64,000 nucleotides of DNA from Sulfoacidibacillus thermotolerans (GCF_003144315.1 NZ_MPDK01000009.1:35325-99324); one strand, 5' to 3'; counted from the stretch's first letter, positions 46,593-56,859 are shown. Notes: generated by a model not told the origin, from the sequence alone. Made by a program: numbers and translations.

Positions 46593-47481
46593 CGTCTTCA
46601 AATACTTCCAAAAATGCACGAGCGACCAACGATAAATAACGATCTTTGCGGTACGCGAAGACAAGCGTGCGCGTTGGTTCACTGTCAAGCAGTAAATAAG
46701 CCGGTTTAGGTGAACCTACGCGCCGCACCATAGCTGGAACCACCGTGACCCCTAAGCCATTTGCGACCAGTGCCTGCGCCGTTTCGATACTGCTTGTCTC
46801 ATACGCAATCAACGGTTGGAATCCTGCCTCGGCACATAAGGCAAGTACCGTGTCGCGAAATCCATACCCTTGTTTTAATAAGATAAATGGGCGACTTGCA
46901 AAATCAGAGAGTTTAACGCGAAGCTGTGCTTCTTCACGAAACCCCTTACATTCCTTCGGTGCAAGCTCTTGTGGCACCGCTAGATAAAGGGGCTCTGTAA
47001 AAAGTGCATGCACAGCGAGGCGCTCATCACGTAGCGGGAGAGACAAGAGTGTCAAATCTGTCACACCACTTACCGCAAGTTCCTCTAAAGCTTCTGTCGT
47101 CTCCTCGATAAAGCGCACTCGCACCTGAGGAAACCGCGAGGTAAAAGCGTGTAGCACTGGGGGCAACACGTGACCACCTGTGATCGCAGGAGCCCCGAGC
47201 ACCAGTTCCTTGCCCATCCCTTGTCCACGTTCGTGCATTTCTCTTGCTAAATCGTCACGCAAACGAAGAATTTCTTCCGCGTAATGGATAAATCGCCGTC
47301 CTGCTTCTGTCGGTGTCACCGCCGAATGCCCGCGTTCAAATAGGACCACGCCAAGTTCTCGCTCAAGTTTAGCCACCTGCTGACTCAATGACGGCTGAGC
47401 GACACACATAGCCTCTGCTGCACGCGTAAAACTCGCTTGGCGATACACTTCTAGGGCATATTCGATCCATCTCATCTCCAC
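46567..47481 (-). CDS. LysR-family transcriptional regulator
   Basis: A 304-residue regulator. The N-terminal winged helix has FTRAAEAMCVAQPSLSQQVA, then LERELGVVLFERGHSAVTPT. The effector domain follows, with LPLRDERLAVHALFTEPLYL and FILLKQGYGFRDTVLALC. The start could be GTG 47481 or ATG 47475. It is divergent from leuCD with an ATAG-N7-CTAT site in the spacer, so it may control leuCD and itself; the effector is unknown. Confidence 0.88.
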   Translation of the reverse strand: MEMRWIEYALEVYRQASFTRAAEAMCVAQPSLSQQVAKLERELGVVLFERGHSAVTPTEAGRRFIHYAEEILRLRDDLAREMHERGQGMGKELVLGAPAITGGHVLPPVLHAFTSRFPQVRVRFIEETTEALEELAVSGVTDLTLLSLPLRDERLAVHALFTEPLYLAVPQELAPKECKGFREEAQLRVKLSDFASRPFILLKQGYGFRDTVLALCAEAGFQPLIAYETSSIETAQALVANGLGVTVVPAMVRRVGSPKPAYLLLDSEPTRTLVFAYRKDRYLSLVARAFLEVFEDVRVIERPF

Positions 47482-47507
47482 GTGCCATCACCGCCAACCC
47501 TGTTTTT

Positions 47508-47522
47508 ATAGGTAAAAACTAT
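47508..47522. promoter_or_regulatory. LysR-type binding site between lysR and leuC
   Basis: ATAGGTAAAAACTAT is an ATAG-N7-CTAT inverted repeat, the typical LTTR box geometry, 27 bp before the regulator start; a second partial ATAG/CTAT-like element follows at about 47527-47540. Confidence 0.55.
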
Positions 47523-47612
47523 CCTAATCATAGATTATAGATGATCGACGTATAAAGCAGAATCCTTTATCATGGGGACAATTCACTCTGTGAAACGATG
47601 AGGAGGTCCTCT

Positions 47613-49037
47613 ATGAAAGCTGATCCTACACCTAAAACGCTTTTTGATAAGATTTGGGACTCGCACGTCGTCTATGAACGGCCTGGTGAACCCTCTTTAC
47701 TCTATATTGATCTACATCTTGTTCATGAGGTAACTTCACCACAAGCATTTGAAGGACTGCGACTCGCATCTCGCAGAGTTCGCCGCAGTGACCTGACCTT
47801 TGCCACAATCGATCACAACGTGCCAACGACTGCTCGCCATTTGCCGATCGAAGACCCAATTGCAAAAGAACAGATCGAAACACTACGCGCGAACTGTGCA
47901 GAATTCGGCATTTTATTAGCAGATATTACAAGCGAAGAACAGGGGATCGTACATGTCATTGGTCCTGAACTGGGACTCACACTCCCAGGCAAAACGATCG
48001 TGTGCGGCGATAGCCACACGGCGACGCATGGCGCATTTGGCGCACTGGCCTTTGGGATTGGCACAAGCGAAGTAGAGCATGTACTCGCTACACAATGCTT
48101 GCCTCAAGCTCGTCCTAAAACAATGGAAGTCTATGTGTCGGGACAACTTCCTCCTTTCGTACAGGCAAAAGATTTAATCCTCGGTCTAATCGCAAAATAC
48201 GGAACTGCTTTTGGCACGGGCTATGTCATTGAATACCGCGGTCCTGCGATCGAAGCGCTGTCTATGGAAGAACGGATGACCATTTGCAACATGTCAATCG
48301 AAGCAGGTGCACGTGCTGGACTGATCGCTCCTGACGAAACGACATTCGCTTACCTCAAAGGCCGACGTTATTCCCCTAAAGGAACAGAGTGGGAACGATT
48401 TACCGCGCTTTGGAAAACACTGCATACGGACGACCAAGCAGTCTTTGACAAGCGCGTCGAATTTGATGCATCCAGCCTCACACCGCAAGTAACTTGGGGT
48501 ACAAATCCTGGAATGGGTGCAAACATCACGGATTCCGTTCCGCATCCTGAAGATTTTTCAGATCCCACGACACAGCGTGCAGTAGCACTCGCATTAGAAT
48601 ATATGGATTTAACCCCTGGCACACCACTCACCGAAATTCCAATCGATCGTGTATTTATCGGATCTTGCACAAACGGCAGAATTGAAGATCTGAGAGCCGC
48701 CGCAAAAGTGGTAGCAGGTCAACATGTGGCTGAACATGTAAAAGCAATGGTCGTGCCTGGTTCCTATCAGGTAAAAGCACAGGCTGAACAAGAAGGTTTA
48801 CATGAAGTATTTATCCAAGCTGGGTTTGAATGGCGCGAACCAGGATGTAGTATGTGTCTCGCGATGAATCCTGACGTGTTGGCACCGGGCGAACGTTGCG
48901 CATCAACCTCTAACCGCAATTTTGAAGGACGTCAAGGACGGGGTGGCCGCACACATCTTGTAAGTCCAGCTATGGCAGCGGCGGCAGCAATTGCTGGACA
49001 TTTCGTCGACGTGCGCACCCTGCTTGTAAATCAATAA
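47613..49037 (+). CDS. leuC: 3-isopropylmalate dehydratase large subunit
   Basis: A 474-residue aconitase-superfamily enzyme of leucine synthesis that isomerises 2- to 3-isopropylmalate. ATG 47613 follows GAGGAGGTCC. Fe-S ligands are visible in [14 protein letters not shown] and [27 protein letters not shown] sequence ([20 protein letters not shown]) and [18 protein letters not shown] are also present. It forms an operon with leuD, 20 bp apart; other leucine genes are absent here. Confidence 0.96.
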   Translation: MKADPTPKTLFDKIWDSHVVYERPGEPSLLYIDLHLVHEVTSPQAFEGLRLASRRVRRSDLTFATIDHNVPTTARHLPIEDPIAKEQIETLRANCAEFGILLADITSEEQGIVHVIGPELGLTLPGKTIVCGDSHTATHGAFGALAFGIGTSEVEHVLATQCLPQARPKTMEVYVSGQLPPFVQAKDLILGLIAKYGTAFGTGYVIEYRGPAIEALSMEERMTICNMSIEAGARAGLIAPDETTFAYLKGRRYSPKGTEWERFTALWKTLHTDDQAVFDKRVEFDASSLTPQVTWGTNPGMGANITDSVPHPEDFSDPTTQRAVALALEYMDLTPGTPLTEIPIDRVFIGSCTNGRIEDLRAAAKVVAGQHVAEHVKAMVVPGSYQVKAQAEQEGLHEVFIQAGFEWREPGCSMCLAMNPDVLAPGERCASTSNRNFEGRQGRGGRTHLVSPAMAAAAAIAGHFVDVRTLLVNQ

Positions 49038-49057
49038 GTATAGGAGGTTTCCCTAAA

Positions 49058-49672
49058 ATGCAACCCTTTACACGTCACATTGGCATCGTCGCTCCTTTGC
49101 ACCGTGCAAATATCGATACAGACGCCATCATCCCTAAACAATTTTTGAAGCGCATTTCGCGTACTGGATTTGGTCAATTTTTATTTTACGATTGGCGTTT
49201 TGATGAAACAGGGGCTCCTAATCCAGAGTTTATTCTCAATCGCAGTCCCTATGAGCAAGCGACAATTCTAATCGGAGGTCCTAACTTCGGTTGTGGATCC
49301 TCTCGCGAACACGCCCCCTGGGCACTGCAAGATTACGGTTTTCAAGCAATTATTGCCGCTTCATTTGCAGATATCTTTTATAACAATTGTTTTAAAAATG
49401 GACTTTTACCGATCGTTCTCCCACTATCCGTCACACAACAACTTGCACAACTCGCCAGCGAATCACCTGGTTTTGAACTGCAAATCGATCTTGTCGCGCA
49501 AGAAGTCCGCACCACTCAAGGAGATGTCTATAGCTTTGAAGTCGATTCCTATCGCAAAATGTGCATGTTGCGCGGATTGGACGATATTGCTCTGACCTTG
49601 CGCCACGCCGATGCCATTTCTGCTTATGAAGCCAACGCGCCATTTGCTATTGCAATTCCACCGACACTTTAG
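49058..49672 (+). CDS. leuD: 3-isopropylmalate dehydratase small subunit
   Basis: A 204-residue swivel domain that completes the active site of LeuC. It has [39 protein letters not shown] and [22 protein letters not shown] lies upstream of the ATG. It is coupled to leuC by position. Confidence 0.96.
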   Translation: MQPFTRHIGIVAPLHRANIDTDAIIPKQFLKRISRTGFGQFLFYDWRFDETGAPNPEFILNRSPYEQATILIGGPNFGCGSSREHAPWALQDYGFQAIIAASFADIFYNNCFKNGLLPIVLPLSVTQQLAQLASESPGFELQIDLVAQEVRTTQGDVYSFEVDSYRKMCMLRGLDDIALTLRHADAISAYEANAPFAIAIPPTL

Positions 49673-49744
49673 GACAATACAAATAAGCGTATCTCCTAAA
49701 TCAGGCAGGCGCGGATCAAGCTGAAAAGGTAGAGGAGCTGGCCT

Positions 49745-50554
49745 GTGGTCAAACCTTGGTACCATCTCTCATTTCGCGATGTTGAACAGCCTTTGTACGT
49801 GATCACCCTCATACATGGCGCAGGCGAGTACAGCGGACGGTATGACGAGATACGAGAGCAATTCGCTGCACACCAGATTGCAACGGTAATGGGAGATCTG
49901 CCAGGCCATGGACACTCTCCCGGTCAGCGCGGGCATATTGATTCTTTTGATGAGTATGTGCAAGCCGCGCTTTCCTTTCTAGCAACAGCTCGCGAACGAT
50001 ATGGCGGAAGAGTCCCCCATGTCCTACTTGGTCATTCCATGGGGGGAGTGATCGCCACACTAGCGACTGCTCGCACGACTCTTCCGGCAGATGCACTTGT
50101 ACTGTCGTCGCCTGCTTTTGCTTTGCGCATGGAAATTCCCTGGTTGCGCCGCATGCTCGCTCGTGCCCTACTGCCAATTGCTCCGCGCCTCGCGCAACAA
50201 AATGGCATTTTGTCCTCCGATGTTACACGGAATCAAATCGTAGCACAAGCGTATGAAACCGATCACCTGATCAGTCATACGGTGACTCTGCGTTGGTATT
50301 TCGAATTCTTGGCAGCTATGCAAAAAAGTTTTGAAGAATGTTCAAATATTAATATCCCTATCTCCATTTGGCAAGGAGGCGCAGACCGTCTTGTCAATGT
50401 AGAAAAGGTCCGCCAATTTGTGCAAACGTGTGAAAATAAACAAATAAGTTATAGAGAATTCCCTGGTCTTTATCACGAGATTCTAAATGAGCCCGAACGC
50501 GAGGAAGTCATTTCAGAAATTCTGGCATGGCTTACTACGACTCTACGAAAATAA
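49745..50554 (+). CDS. Alpha/beta hydrolase, monoacylglycerol lipase-like
   Basis: A 269-residue serine hydrolase of the lysophospholipase (Hydrolase_4) class. The oxyanion region has LIHGAGEYSGRYDEI, the nucleophile elbow is LLGHSMGGVIATL, the acid is in WQGGADRLVNVEKV and the His in GLYHEILNEPERE. The start is GTG 49745 with GAGGAG upstream. No signal peptide, so cytosolic. It lies after leuD and ends against the convergent membrane-protein gene. Confidence 0.88.
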   Translation: MVKPWYHLSFRDVEQPLYVITLIHGAGEYSGRYDEIREQFAAHQIATVMGDLPGHGHSPGQRGHIDSFDEYVQAALSFLATARERYGGRVPHVLLGHSMGGVIATLATARTTLPADALVLSSPAFALRMEIPWLRRMLARALLPIAPRLAQQNGILSSDVTRNQIVAQAYETDHLISHTVTLRWYFEFLAAMQKSFEECSNINIPISIWQGGADRLVNVEKVRQFVQTCENKQISYREFPGLYHEILNEPEREEVISEILAWLTTTLRK

Positions 50555-50576
50555 GCATTACAAAGTAGGAAATGGT

Positions 50577-51281
50577 TTAGCCGATCGACTTTTTCTTCGC
50601 TTCCACATTTATAGTGGATTGATTTTGCAAAAATTGACCGAGTCGATTTTGCAAATAAGTAAGAAAACGCCGTTCGCTAAACCCTGCAAAAAAAGCAAAT
50701 AAAAGAGGAATTGCACCTTTGGCGTAAAGATCTCCAGTAGTTCCATACGCCATAATTTGCAATACAAACCCCGATAACATACCCAAAACCGCTCCAGTCA
50801 ACGGTTTGATTATGAGCCACGCATCTGTATTTTGGGCAAGTGAGCCATGTAACCGCCCATAATACATTGTGTGCAAGGCTGCCAAAGTGGCGCCAATTGC
50901 TCCCCACCAAGCACTTTCCAAATAAAGTGCAAATGCGTTGTTAAAAGCAATCCACCGCCAAGCGACCGCATCTACATGAAAAATTATAGCAACCCCTAAT
51001 AAAAGAATTAAAACAAAACTTTGCCAGCCAAACCACAACCAAAAACGACTCTGTAACCAGGCAATTCGCCTTTGCGTTTGCAAGAACTCTTGTTTAATCG
51101 CTAAATACCCATAATACGCACCAATCAGATCAGGTGTCGCCGTCTCAAGTAGTTTTCGTAAATTCTCCAATTTTAGAATCATTTCCTCGCCATAACCTGT
51201 TTGCTGTTGACCAAAGTACTCTTCAATTTGAACTGCTAAATCATCGAGCAAAGATTGTACAGTCTGTGTGTCCAGTTGCAT
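50577..51281 (-). CDS. Hypothetical membrane protein
   Basis: A 234-residue protein from ATG 51279-51281 (AGGAGAG upstream; the frame opens at 51386 without a site). A soluble helical N-terminus (about 1-80, with VQSLLDDLAVQIEEYFGQQQ) is followed by four hydrophobic segments, one near 90-110 (FVLILLLGVAIIFHV), one near 125-145, one near 165-185 and one near 195-210. A cytoplasmic end follows. No family recognised. Confidence 0.7.
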   Translation of the reverse strand: MQLDTQTVQSLLDDLAVQIEEYFGQQQTGYGEEMILKLENLRKLLETATPDLIGAYYGYLAIKQEFLQTQRRIAWLQSRFWLWFGWQSFVLILLLGVAIIFHVDAVAWRWIAFNNAFALYLESAWWGAIGATLAALHTMYYGRLHGSLAQNTDAWLIIKPLTGAVLGMLSGFVLQIMAYGTTGDLYAKGAIPLLFAFFAGFSERRFLTYLQNRLGQFLQNQSTINVEAKKKSIG

Positions 51282-51414
51282 TCGCTGAGCTCTCCTTTCT
51301 AAGAGGAACATAGTGCAAACTAAAGAACTGTTCGCGACAACACATAAAAAAACATCGCTAATCCATACTATTGACGAAGCGATCAAAGCGGCACGACATG
51401 TGGGGGTGGTTCCG

Positions 51415-51654
51415 ATGAACCAAGATCAGAACGATTTTGCTAGTTCAGGGCGCAAAGCCATACGGGAAACATCCGAAAAGATCGGGGAAGCATTTGAAAC
51501 CGTGGCACGCACTACAGGTACTGTAGTAAACGGAGTAGCACAAACAGCAAAGCATGTCGCCTCTGTAGTCGTTGACGGCGTGCAAAAGACAACAAGCGAC
51601 ACGCTGCGAAATTTGCAAGCTGCACCAAAACGCGACACGGATCCTAATAGCTGA
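51415..51654 (+). CDS. Small amphipathic helical protein
   Basis: A 79-residue protein from ATG 51415 with GGGGGTGG upstream. The middle consists of repeated Ala/Val/Thr-rich amphipathic helix (GEAFETVARTTGTVVNGVAQ, then TAKHVASVVVDGVQKTTSDT), similar to LEA-like or apolipoprotein-like small proteins. It is followed by a strong terminator. Function unknown. Confidence 0.6.
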   Translation: MNQDQNDFASSGRKAIRETSEKIGEAFETVARTTGTVVNGVAQTAKHVASVVVDGVQKTTSDTLRNLQAAPKRDTDPNS

Positions 51655-51681
51655 TCATTCACATCGCCCTTTGATTGCTTC

Positions 51682-51707
51682 CTGCGGCGCTTTGCGCCGC
51701 AGTTTTT
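51682..51707 (+). terminator. Rho-independent terminator
   Basis: CTGCGGCGC and GCGCCGCAG form a perfect 9-bp stem with a 3-base loop, followed by five T. Confidence 0.93.
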
Positions 51708-51812
51708 ATCTGTTAGTGAGAGCTTGCACTTTGCGGAACCAAAACCGCCTCCTAGGCATATGTCGTGAATAGTCGCAGTTTCAATGCGAACCATCGACTA
51801 GGAGGGGCGATC

Positions 51813-53045
51813 GTGGAAGCGCAAGACCTTAGTAAGAAGTTATTGCTTGCCAGTGGAATTGGCATGTTGTTTGATGCGATGGATGTCGGATTGCTCGGTT
51901 TCGTGATTGCCGCATTAATTCTCGCCTGGCATATCTCCCCACAGTCAGCCGGATTACTTGGAAGCATCACGCTTGTTGGAATGGCACTGGGATCGGCCGG
52001 AGCTGGTTTATACGCTGACCGCGTAGGACGAAAAAAAGCATTCCTCATCACCTTGCTCATTTATTCCTTTGCAAGCGGGATCAGTGCATTTGCCACTTCC
52101 ATAGGATTTTTGATTGTCATGCGCTTTATTACTGGTTTTGGACTTGGTGGAGAACTCCCAGTTGCCACAACGTTCGTACTAGAATCATCACCCCCAGAAA
52201 AACGCGGAGGGCGCACCGCCTTACTTGAAACATTTTGGGCATTTGGGAGTATTGTCGCAGCATTGATCGGCTATCTTTTGATTCCATTGTTCACTTGGCG
52301 TGCCGCTTTTGCTATCACCGTGTTCCCCGCACTTTATGCTCTTTATTTGCGGCGTACACTTCCAGAGACACCTGCTTTTAAAGGTTTAAAGCAAACGCTC
52401 AATTTTAAGCAAAACATGGTACATCTTTGGCAAGCAAAACTGCGCAAGCGGACGATCTTACTTTGGGTCCTCTGGTTTACAGCGAATTTCGCGTATTATG
52501 GGATGTTTTTCTGGTTGCCTAGTGTACTTGTACTCAAAGGTTACTCTTTAATTCACAGTTTCGGCTATGTACTGATCATGGCAATCGCTCAAGTACCTGG
52601 ATATCTCGCTTCAGCTTGGCTGGTTGAAAAAATCGGGAGAAAATGGACGCTTGTACTATTCTCACTCGTTTCAGCTATTTCTGCACTCCTTTTTGGTTTA
52701 TCGAATAGCCTGACTCTTTTGTTGCTGTTTGGAGTGATTTTAAATTTCAGCAACCTCGGCGCCTGGGGAGCTACGTACGTGTTTTCTGTCGAACAATATC
52801 CCCCAATCAGCCGTGCAACTGGATTGGGTTGGGCCATGGGCATCGGCAAAATAGGAGGTGTAGTTGCTCCCTATCTAGTTGGTGCACTCGTTGCTGCAAA
52901 GACGCCCTTTGCACATATCTTTTCGCTCTTTTTTATTGTGACCTTAATCGGCGTGGTTGTTTTACTCACACTTGGCAAAGATGTGCGGACAGATGAATCT
53001 GCATTTCTCATGGCTGACACTCCAAACTATTCACATGAACTTTAG
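51813..53045 (+). CDS. MFS transporter, NiaP/YceI-like
   Basis: A 410-residue 12-segment major facilitator. It resembles B. subtilis YceI (NiaP, niacin transport) along most of its length, for example GIGMLFDAMDVGLLGFVIAA, GLYADRVGRKKAFLIT, GFGLGGELPVATTFV and YYGMFFWLPSVLVLKGYS. GTG 51813 follows CTAGGAGGGG; the frame opens at 51765. The substrate could be nicotinate or a related aromatic acid, or an unrelated compound, since the AAHS/sugar branches are similar. Confidence 0.85.
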   Translation: MEAQDLSKKLLLASGIGMLFDAMDVGLLGFVIAALILAWHISPQSAGLLGSITLVGMALGSAGAGLYADRVGRKKAFLITLLIYSFASGISAFATSIGFLIVMRFITGFGLGGELPVATTFVLESSPPEKRGGRTALLETFWAFGSIVAALIGYLLIPLFTWRAAFAITVFPALYALYLRRTLPETPAFKGLKQTLNFKQNMVHLWQAKLRKRTILLWVLWFTANFAYYGMFFWLPSVLVLKGYSLIHSFGYVLIMAIAQVPGYLASAWLVEKIGRKWTLVLFSLVSAISALLFGLSNSLTLLLLFGVILNFSNLGAWGATYVFSVEQYPPISRATGLGWAMGIGKIGGVVAPYLVGALVAAKTPFAHIFSLFFIVTLIGVVVLLTLGKDVRTDESAFLMADTPNYSHEL

Positions 53046-53050
53046 AAATT

Positions 53051-53099
53051 GCAAAGCCCGAAGCGATGGAAAAGTAATTCATCGATCCGGGCTTTGCAT
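53051..53099. terminator. Bidirectional terminator between the transporter and the cyclase
   Basis: GCAAAGCCCG and CGGGCTTTGC pair perfectly at the ends of a 49-base segment whose loop contains a smaller ATCGATG-like pairing. Confidence 0.8.
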
Positions 53100-53102
53100 T
53101 GA

Positions 53103-53750
53103 TTATTTATCTCCAGTATAAAGAGGTCGTAAAACCGCTCGAACAGGTGATGCGTCTGCACCTACGAGAAAAAGTGGAAGAGCAATCAATTCATAATCTC
53201 CCGCTACTACATGAGCGAGGAAAAGAGTCTCAAGAATGCGCAGATCGTGCGCGAAAAAACGCTGATGCGCTTTTAAGTCTGTACTTGAAGCTGGGTCTAC
53301 TGAAGGTGTGTCAATGCCAACTAATCGAATGCCTTGTTGCGCTATATAATCGACAGCTTCTGGGGCTAATGCTGTATAAGAGGCATCAAACTGTTCCGGA
53401 TTTAGATAGGAATCCGTACGCACCAACAAACGCGTAACGCCTTGTAGTGGCTGCTGCTGCAAATCCCTCACACGAATAAGCCCCCGCACTGACGTCAGAT
53501 CAATCACGCGCGCAGGGCCCATATAAAGCGACAGATCAGCTTCTCCCATCGTTTCTCCTTGTTCATGATAGTGATAAGGCGCATCTGCGTGAGTCCCTAC
53601 ATGTGGACTCATGCGAATCGCAGAAACATTGCAAATAGCCCCATCGCGAATGGCATTTGTAAGCTGAAATGCAAATGGCGTGTCATCAGGATAAGGAGCC
53701 GTTCGTTCTGATAAAGGAACAGATATATCAATCCAAGAAGGCAATCTCAA
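53103..53750 (-). CDS. Cyclase-family metal hydrolase, kynurenine formamidase-like
   Basis: A 215-residue protein with the cyclase family metal motif HVGTHADAPYHYH. The rest fits the KynB group: SVPLSERTAPYPDDTPF at the N-terminus and GIRLVGIDTPSVDPASSTDL. KynB hydrolyses N-formylkynurenine in tryptophan breakdown. No kynA or kynU gene is next to it, so another amide substrate is possible. Confidence 0.85.
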   Translation of the reverse strand: MRLPSWIDISVPLSERTAPYPDDTPFAFQLTNAIRDGAICNVSAIRMSPHVGTHADAPYHYHEQGETMGEADLSLYMGPARVIDLTSVRGLIRVRDLQQQPLQGVTRLLVRTDSYLNPEQFDASYTALAPEAVDYIAQQGIRLVGIDTPSVDPASSTDLKAHQRFFAHDLRILETLFLAHVVAGDYELIALPLFLVGADASPVRAVLRPLYTGDK

Positions 53751-53787
53751 TCACCTCATACGCTCTTATTCTATTTATACAACGACC

Positions 53788-56172
53788 TCACACAAGAATG
53801 AGCAGTGCGATTGCCACCGTCACAAGCACCAGGAAGTATAAATAATCCCACACATGAATACTTACCTTACGGTAGTATGTTCGAGCCTTTGCATCTGCCG
53901 CCACGGCACCCTGAAATCCGCGCGCCTCCATCGCAATCGCGACGCGCTCACTCATCCGAATCGCTTGTGACAACAGCGGCAATGCATAGGTCACAGGCCG
54001 TAAAAAGGACAATCGCACATCTTTGCCGCGTAACTGACGCGCTTGTTTAAGTTTTATCCACTCTGCCTGAAATAATGGCACAACGCGGATTCCTGCTAAC
54101 ATACCATAAGCAAATTTAGGTTTTATATGAAAGTTTTTTGATAGTGCGACGATAAAATCCGCTAGATCTGCTGATGCTAAAAACAACGCCCCGAACGCCA
54201 CTGCCGACAACATGCGAAGTGCTAAAACTACCCCATCATAAAATCCTGTCCAACTTAAACGGTAAAAAAGAAAATGAAAAGTCTGCGTATGTGGCCCAAC
54301 TGCTGCAAAAGCAGTCAATGACCATACATATAACACATAAAATCCAATAAAAGGGAACAAACGCTTTAGAATCTGCCAAGGACTCAGCCACGCGAGAGCA
54401 GCCATTAGAAAAACGGCTAGCAGCAACATCGCGAGTGCCTGGGCAATCGTGTGTGCGAACATGGCCACGAGAGTTACAGCAAGAGAAGCGAGCAAAACAA
54501 ACCCGGGATTCAGTTTTTGTAAAAAGGATTGCCTTTGCTGCAGCAAAATCTGTTCCTCTCTGCCCTGCTTGTCTTCAAACTTAGGAATTTCTAGTTTTGC
54601 AGATTGTACAAGAGGATAAGCTTCTTCTACGAGAGTCATACACTCATCAAGTAAATGTGCTCTATGCATCAACTCGCGGTCACGAAACAGACCCTGTGGC
54701 GGTCCCTCGTACAGAATGTGTTCCTCTGCGACAACGATCACCTGATCAGCAAAGCGTCCAACAAGATCCATATCATGCGTAGTAAGGACAATCGTCCGTC
54801 CTTGTTCCTGTAAACGCACAAGATGATCGACGATCATTTGTTGCGTTTTCGCATCTTGACCAAATGTCGGTTCATCAAGTAAATATATCTCATGCTCATC
54901 CTTTACCATTGCTGCTACACTAAGTCTGCGCTTTTGCCCTTGACTCAAGGCAAAGGGGCTGTTTTTTTCACAACCCTCGAGGCCAAATTCTAAAAGCAAG
55001 TGTAAAACTTGTTCCGGTATCTCGTCTTCTAACAAGCGATCCGCCAATTCATCTCCCACGCGCTCATAGATAAATTGATACTCTGGGTTTTGAAAACAGT
55101 ACGCGACAGCTTTTGCAAACTCCCGCTTATTCCATTTTTCAACTGGTTGCAAAAATACCTGAGCCTGTCCTGAACTAAGCGGTATTAGACCGCGCATCAC
55201 CTGTAACAAAGTCGATTTCCCCGCACCGTTAGGCCCCACAACAGCGGTAAAAGATCCTTTTGCAATCGTCAGTGACACATCACGCCATACGGTGTGTTCG
55301 CCAAAGCGAATGGCTCCATTGACGATGGAGATTGCCGGAGCGACGTCCTTGCTCCTAAGCGGATGATTCTTTATAAAAGAGTGTGCCGGGAAAGTCTGTA
55401 ATCGTTCTGTCGGACGTAACTTCCAAGGCGCGACAACGCCCACTTCAATGAGCCACTCCCACTCTTCGCGAACCACGGTCTGCGTGTCTCCACTGCGATA
55501 AATACGTCCAGACGCATCAAACAGCAGCACGCGATCCATCACAGGTAACAACGGATCAAACTTGTGTTCAATGACGATCATAGATCGATGCTGTCGATGC
55601 AGTTCCGCAATCCGTTCGAAGACAAGCCGGGAAGAAGCAGGATCGAGATTTGCAGTCGGTTCATCAAACACGAAGAGTTTCGCATCAAGAGCAAGCGCAG
55701 AAGCGATTGCAAGTTTTTGCTTCATCCCACCAGAAAACGCAGTGTGCTCTGCGGCGAATGCGACGTCGAGATTTGTCGCCCGCAGTGCACTTTGAATCCG
55801 CAAATCCATTGCATCAGGTGCAATTCGCAAATTTTCTAGTCCAAATGCAACTTCATCTGCAACGTGCAGCATACAAAACTGTGCATCTGGATCTTGAAAA
55901 ACATACCCCACACCGCCAGGCGCCGACAGTTCCCTCGCACGTTCTATCTCCCCTAGCACACGCGCCTCAATTGCCTGGGGAATGAGATTTGCACAGAGCA
56001 TTGCAAGTGTGCTTTTCCCACATCCACTTGGACCAAGAAACAGCACAGATTCCCCTTCATGAATCTCAAAGTCAATGTTCGATAAAACGGGAGTTTCACT
56101 TTGTTCGTAGAAGAGCGAAACGTTACGCAAGGCAAGCAATCGTTTTGATTCATGATCACGCAGTTCTGTCAT
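53788..56172 (-). CDS. ECF transporter energy-coupling module: two ATPases fused to the T component (YkoD-YkoC fusion)
   Basis: A 794-residue protein from ATG 56170-56172 (weak ribosome site; the frame opens at GTG 56214). ATPase domain 1 (about 1-260) has FLGPSGCGKSTLAML, FSGGMKQKLAIASAL and FVFDEPTANLDP. ATPase domain 2 (about 275-510) has VVGPNGAGKSTLLQ, LSQGQKRRLSVAAM and YLLDEPTFGQD. The last 270 residues are an EcfT membrane component with AMEARGF. In B. subtilis these are two proteins, YkoD and YkoC. With the YkoE-like S component upstream it should import hydroxymethylpyrimidine or thiamine under the TPP riboswitch. Confidence 0.92.
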   Translation of the reverse strand: MTELRDHESKRLLALRNVSLFYEQSETPVLSNIDFEIHEGESVLFLGPSGCGKSTLAMLCANLIPQAIEARVLGEIERARELSAPGGVGYVFQDPDAQFCMLHVADEVAFGLENLRIAPDAMDLRIQSALRATNLDVAFAAEHTAFSGGMKQKLAIASALALDAKLFVFDEPTANLDPASSRLVFERIAELHRQHRSMIVIEHKFDPLLPVMDRVLLFDASGRIYRSGDTQTVVREEWEWLIEVGVVAPWKLRPTERLQTFPAHSFIKNHPLRSKDVAPAISIVNGAIRFGEHTVWRDVSLTIAKGSFTAVVGPNGAGKSTLLQVMRGLIPLSSGQAQVFLQPVEKWNKREFAKAVAYCFQNPEYQFIYERVGDELADRLLEDEIPEQVLHLLLEFGLEGCEKNSPFALSQGQKRRLSVAAMVKDEHEIYLLDEPTFGQDAKTQQMIVDHLVRLQEQGRTIVLTTHDMDLVGRFADQVIVVAEEHILYEGPPQGLFRDRELMHRAHLLDECMTLVEEAYPLVQSAKLEIPKFEDKQGREEQILLQQRQSFLQKLNPGFVLLASLAVTLVAMFAHTIAQALAMLLLAVFLMAALAWLSPWQILKRLFPFIGFYVLYVWSLTAFAAVGPHTQTFHFLFYRLSWTGFYDGVVLALRMLSAVAFGALFLASADLADFIVALSKNFHIKPKFAYGMLAGIRVVPLFQAEWIKLKQARQLRGKDVRLSFLRPVTYALPLLSQAIRMSERVAIAMEARGFQGAVAADAKARTYYRKVSIHVWDYLYFLVLVTVAIALLILV

Positions 56173-56280
56173 CCATTTGCGGCATCGCAGTTCGCCGCAG
56201 ACACCCCCTTTCACATCCGAATTTACAGCGCAGAAACACGCTCCACAATCAGGATTTGCTCTGATTTAACGCGGTTTTCT

Positions 56281-56847
56281 TTAGCGCCGTTGCTTTGCGA
56301 TCTCAAAATTGCGCAATGTCCCTGTACGTAGCAAGGCGTCGCCGATCCACTTTGGCAAAGCACCAGCTAGAATTGCACCACTTAGCATCGTAACCAGCGT
56401 GTATCCTATGATGACAGGAATCGAATACTGATCTCCTTGATATTCAAAATACCACTGAATACTGTTGCCAACACCGCCAAGTGCGCCTGCGACAAGCATG
56501 GGAATCAAATCATAGCGCCGCCATTTCCACAGCGCAAAGCCAAGTTCTGAGCCAGCACCTTGTACGAGCCCTGAAATCACCGCACCTAAACTGTACGGAC
56601 TCCCGAACAAAAACTCGACACAGGCACTCACCACTTCAGAAAAAAATGCAGCCCCCGGACGTCGAATAATATAGGGGACAAGCCCTGCCGCAATCCACCA
56701 GAGACCATTTACAAGCGCGCCAACAATCGGGCTCATCGTGCTTGCAAACAACGGATTCGTGATCCAGTCCCAGCCCATGTAGATCGCTCCACATACTACA
56801 GACAAAATGGCGGCGACGACAATATCACGCAATTTCCACATCCTCAT
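56281..56847 (-). CDS. ykoE: YkoE-like thiamine/HMP ECF transporter S component
   Basis: A 188-residue membrane protein with five to six segments. It has the YkoE pattern: DIVVAAILSVVCGAIYMGWD, GLWWIAAGLVPYIIRRPGAA, FGSPYSLGAVISGLVQGAGS and ELGFALWKWRRYD. AAGGAGG precedes the ATG. It is the first transporter gene after the riboswitch and the short open reading frame, and 108 bp before the fused energy-coupling gene. Confidence 0.92.
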   Translation of the reverse strand: MRMWKLRDIVVAAILSVVCGAIYMGWDWITNPLFASTMSPIVGALVNGLWWIAAGLVPYIIRRPGAAFFSEVVSACVEFLFGSPYSLGAVISGLVQGAGSELGFALWKWRRYDLIPMLVAGALGGVGNSIQWYFEYQGDQYSIPVIIGYTLVTMLSGAILAGALPKWIGDALLRTGTLRNFEIAKQRR

Positions 56848-56859
56848 ACAACCTCCTTA

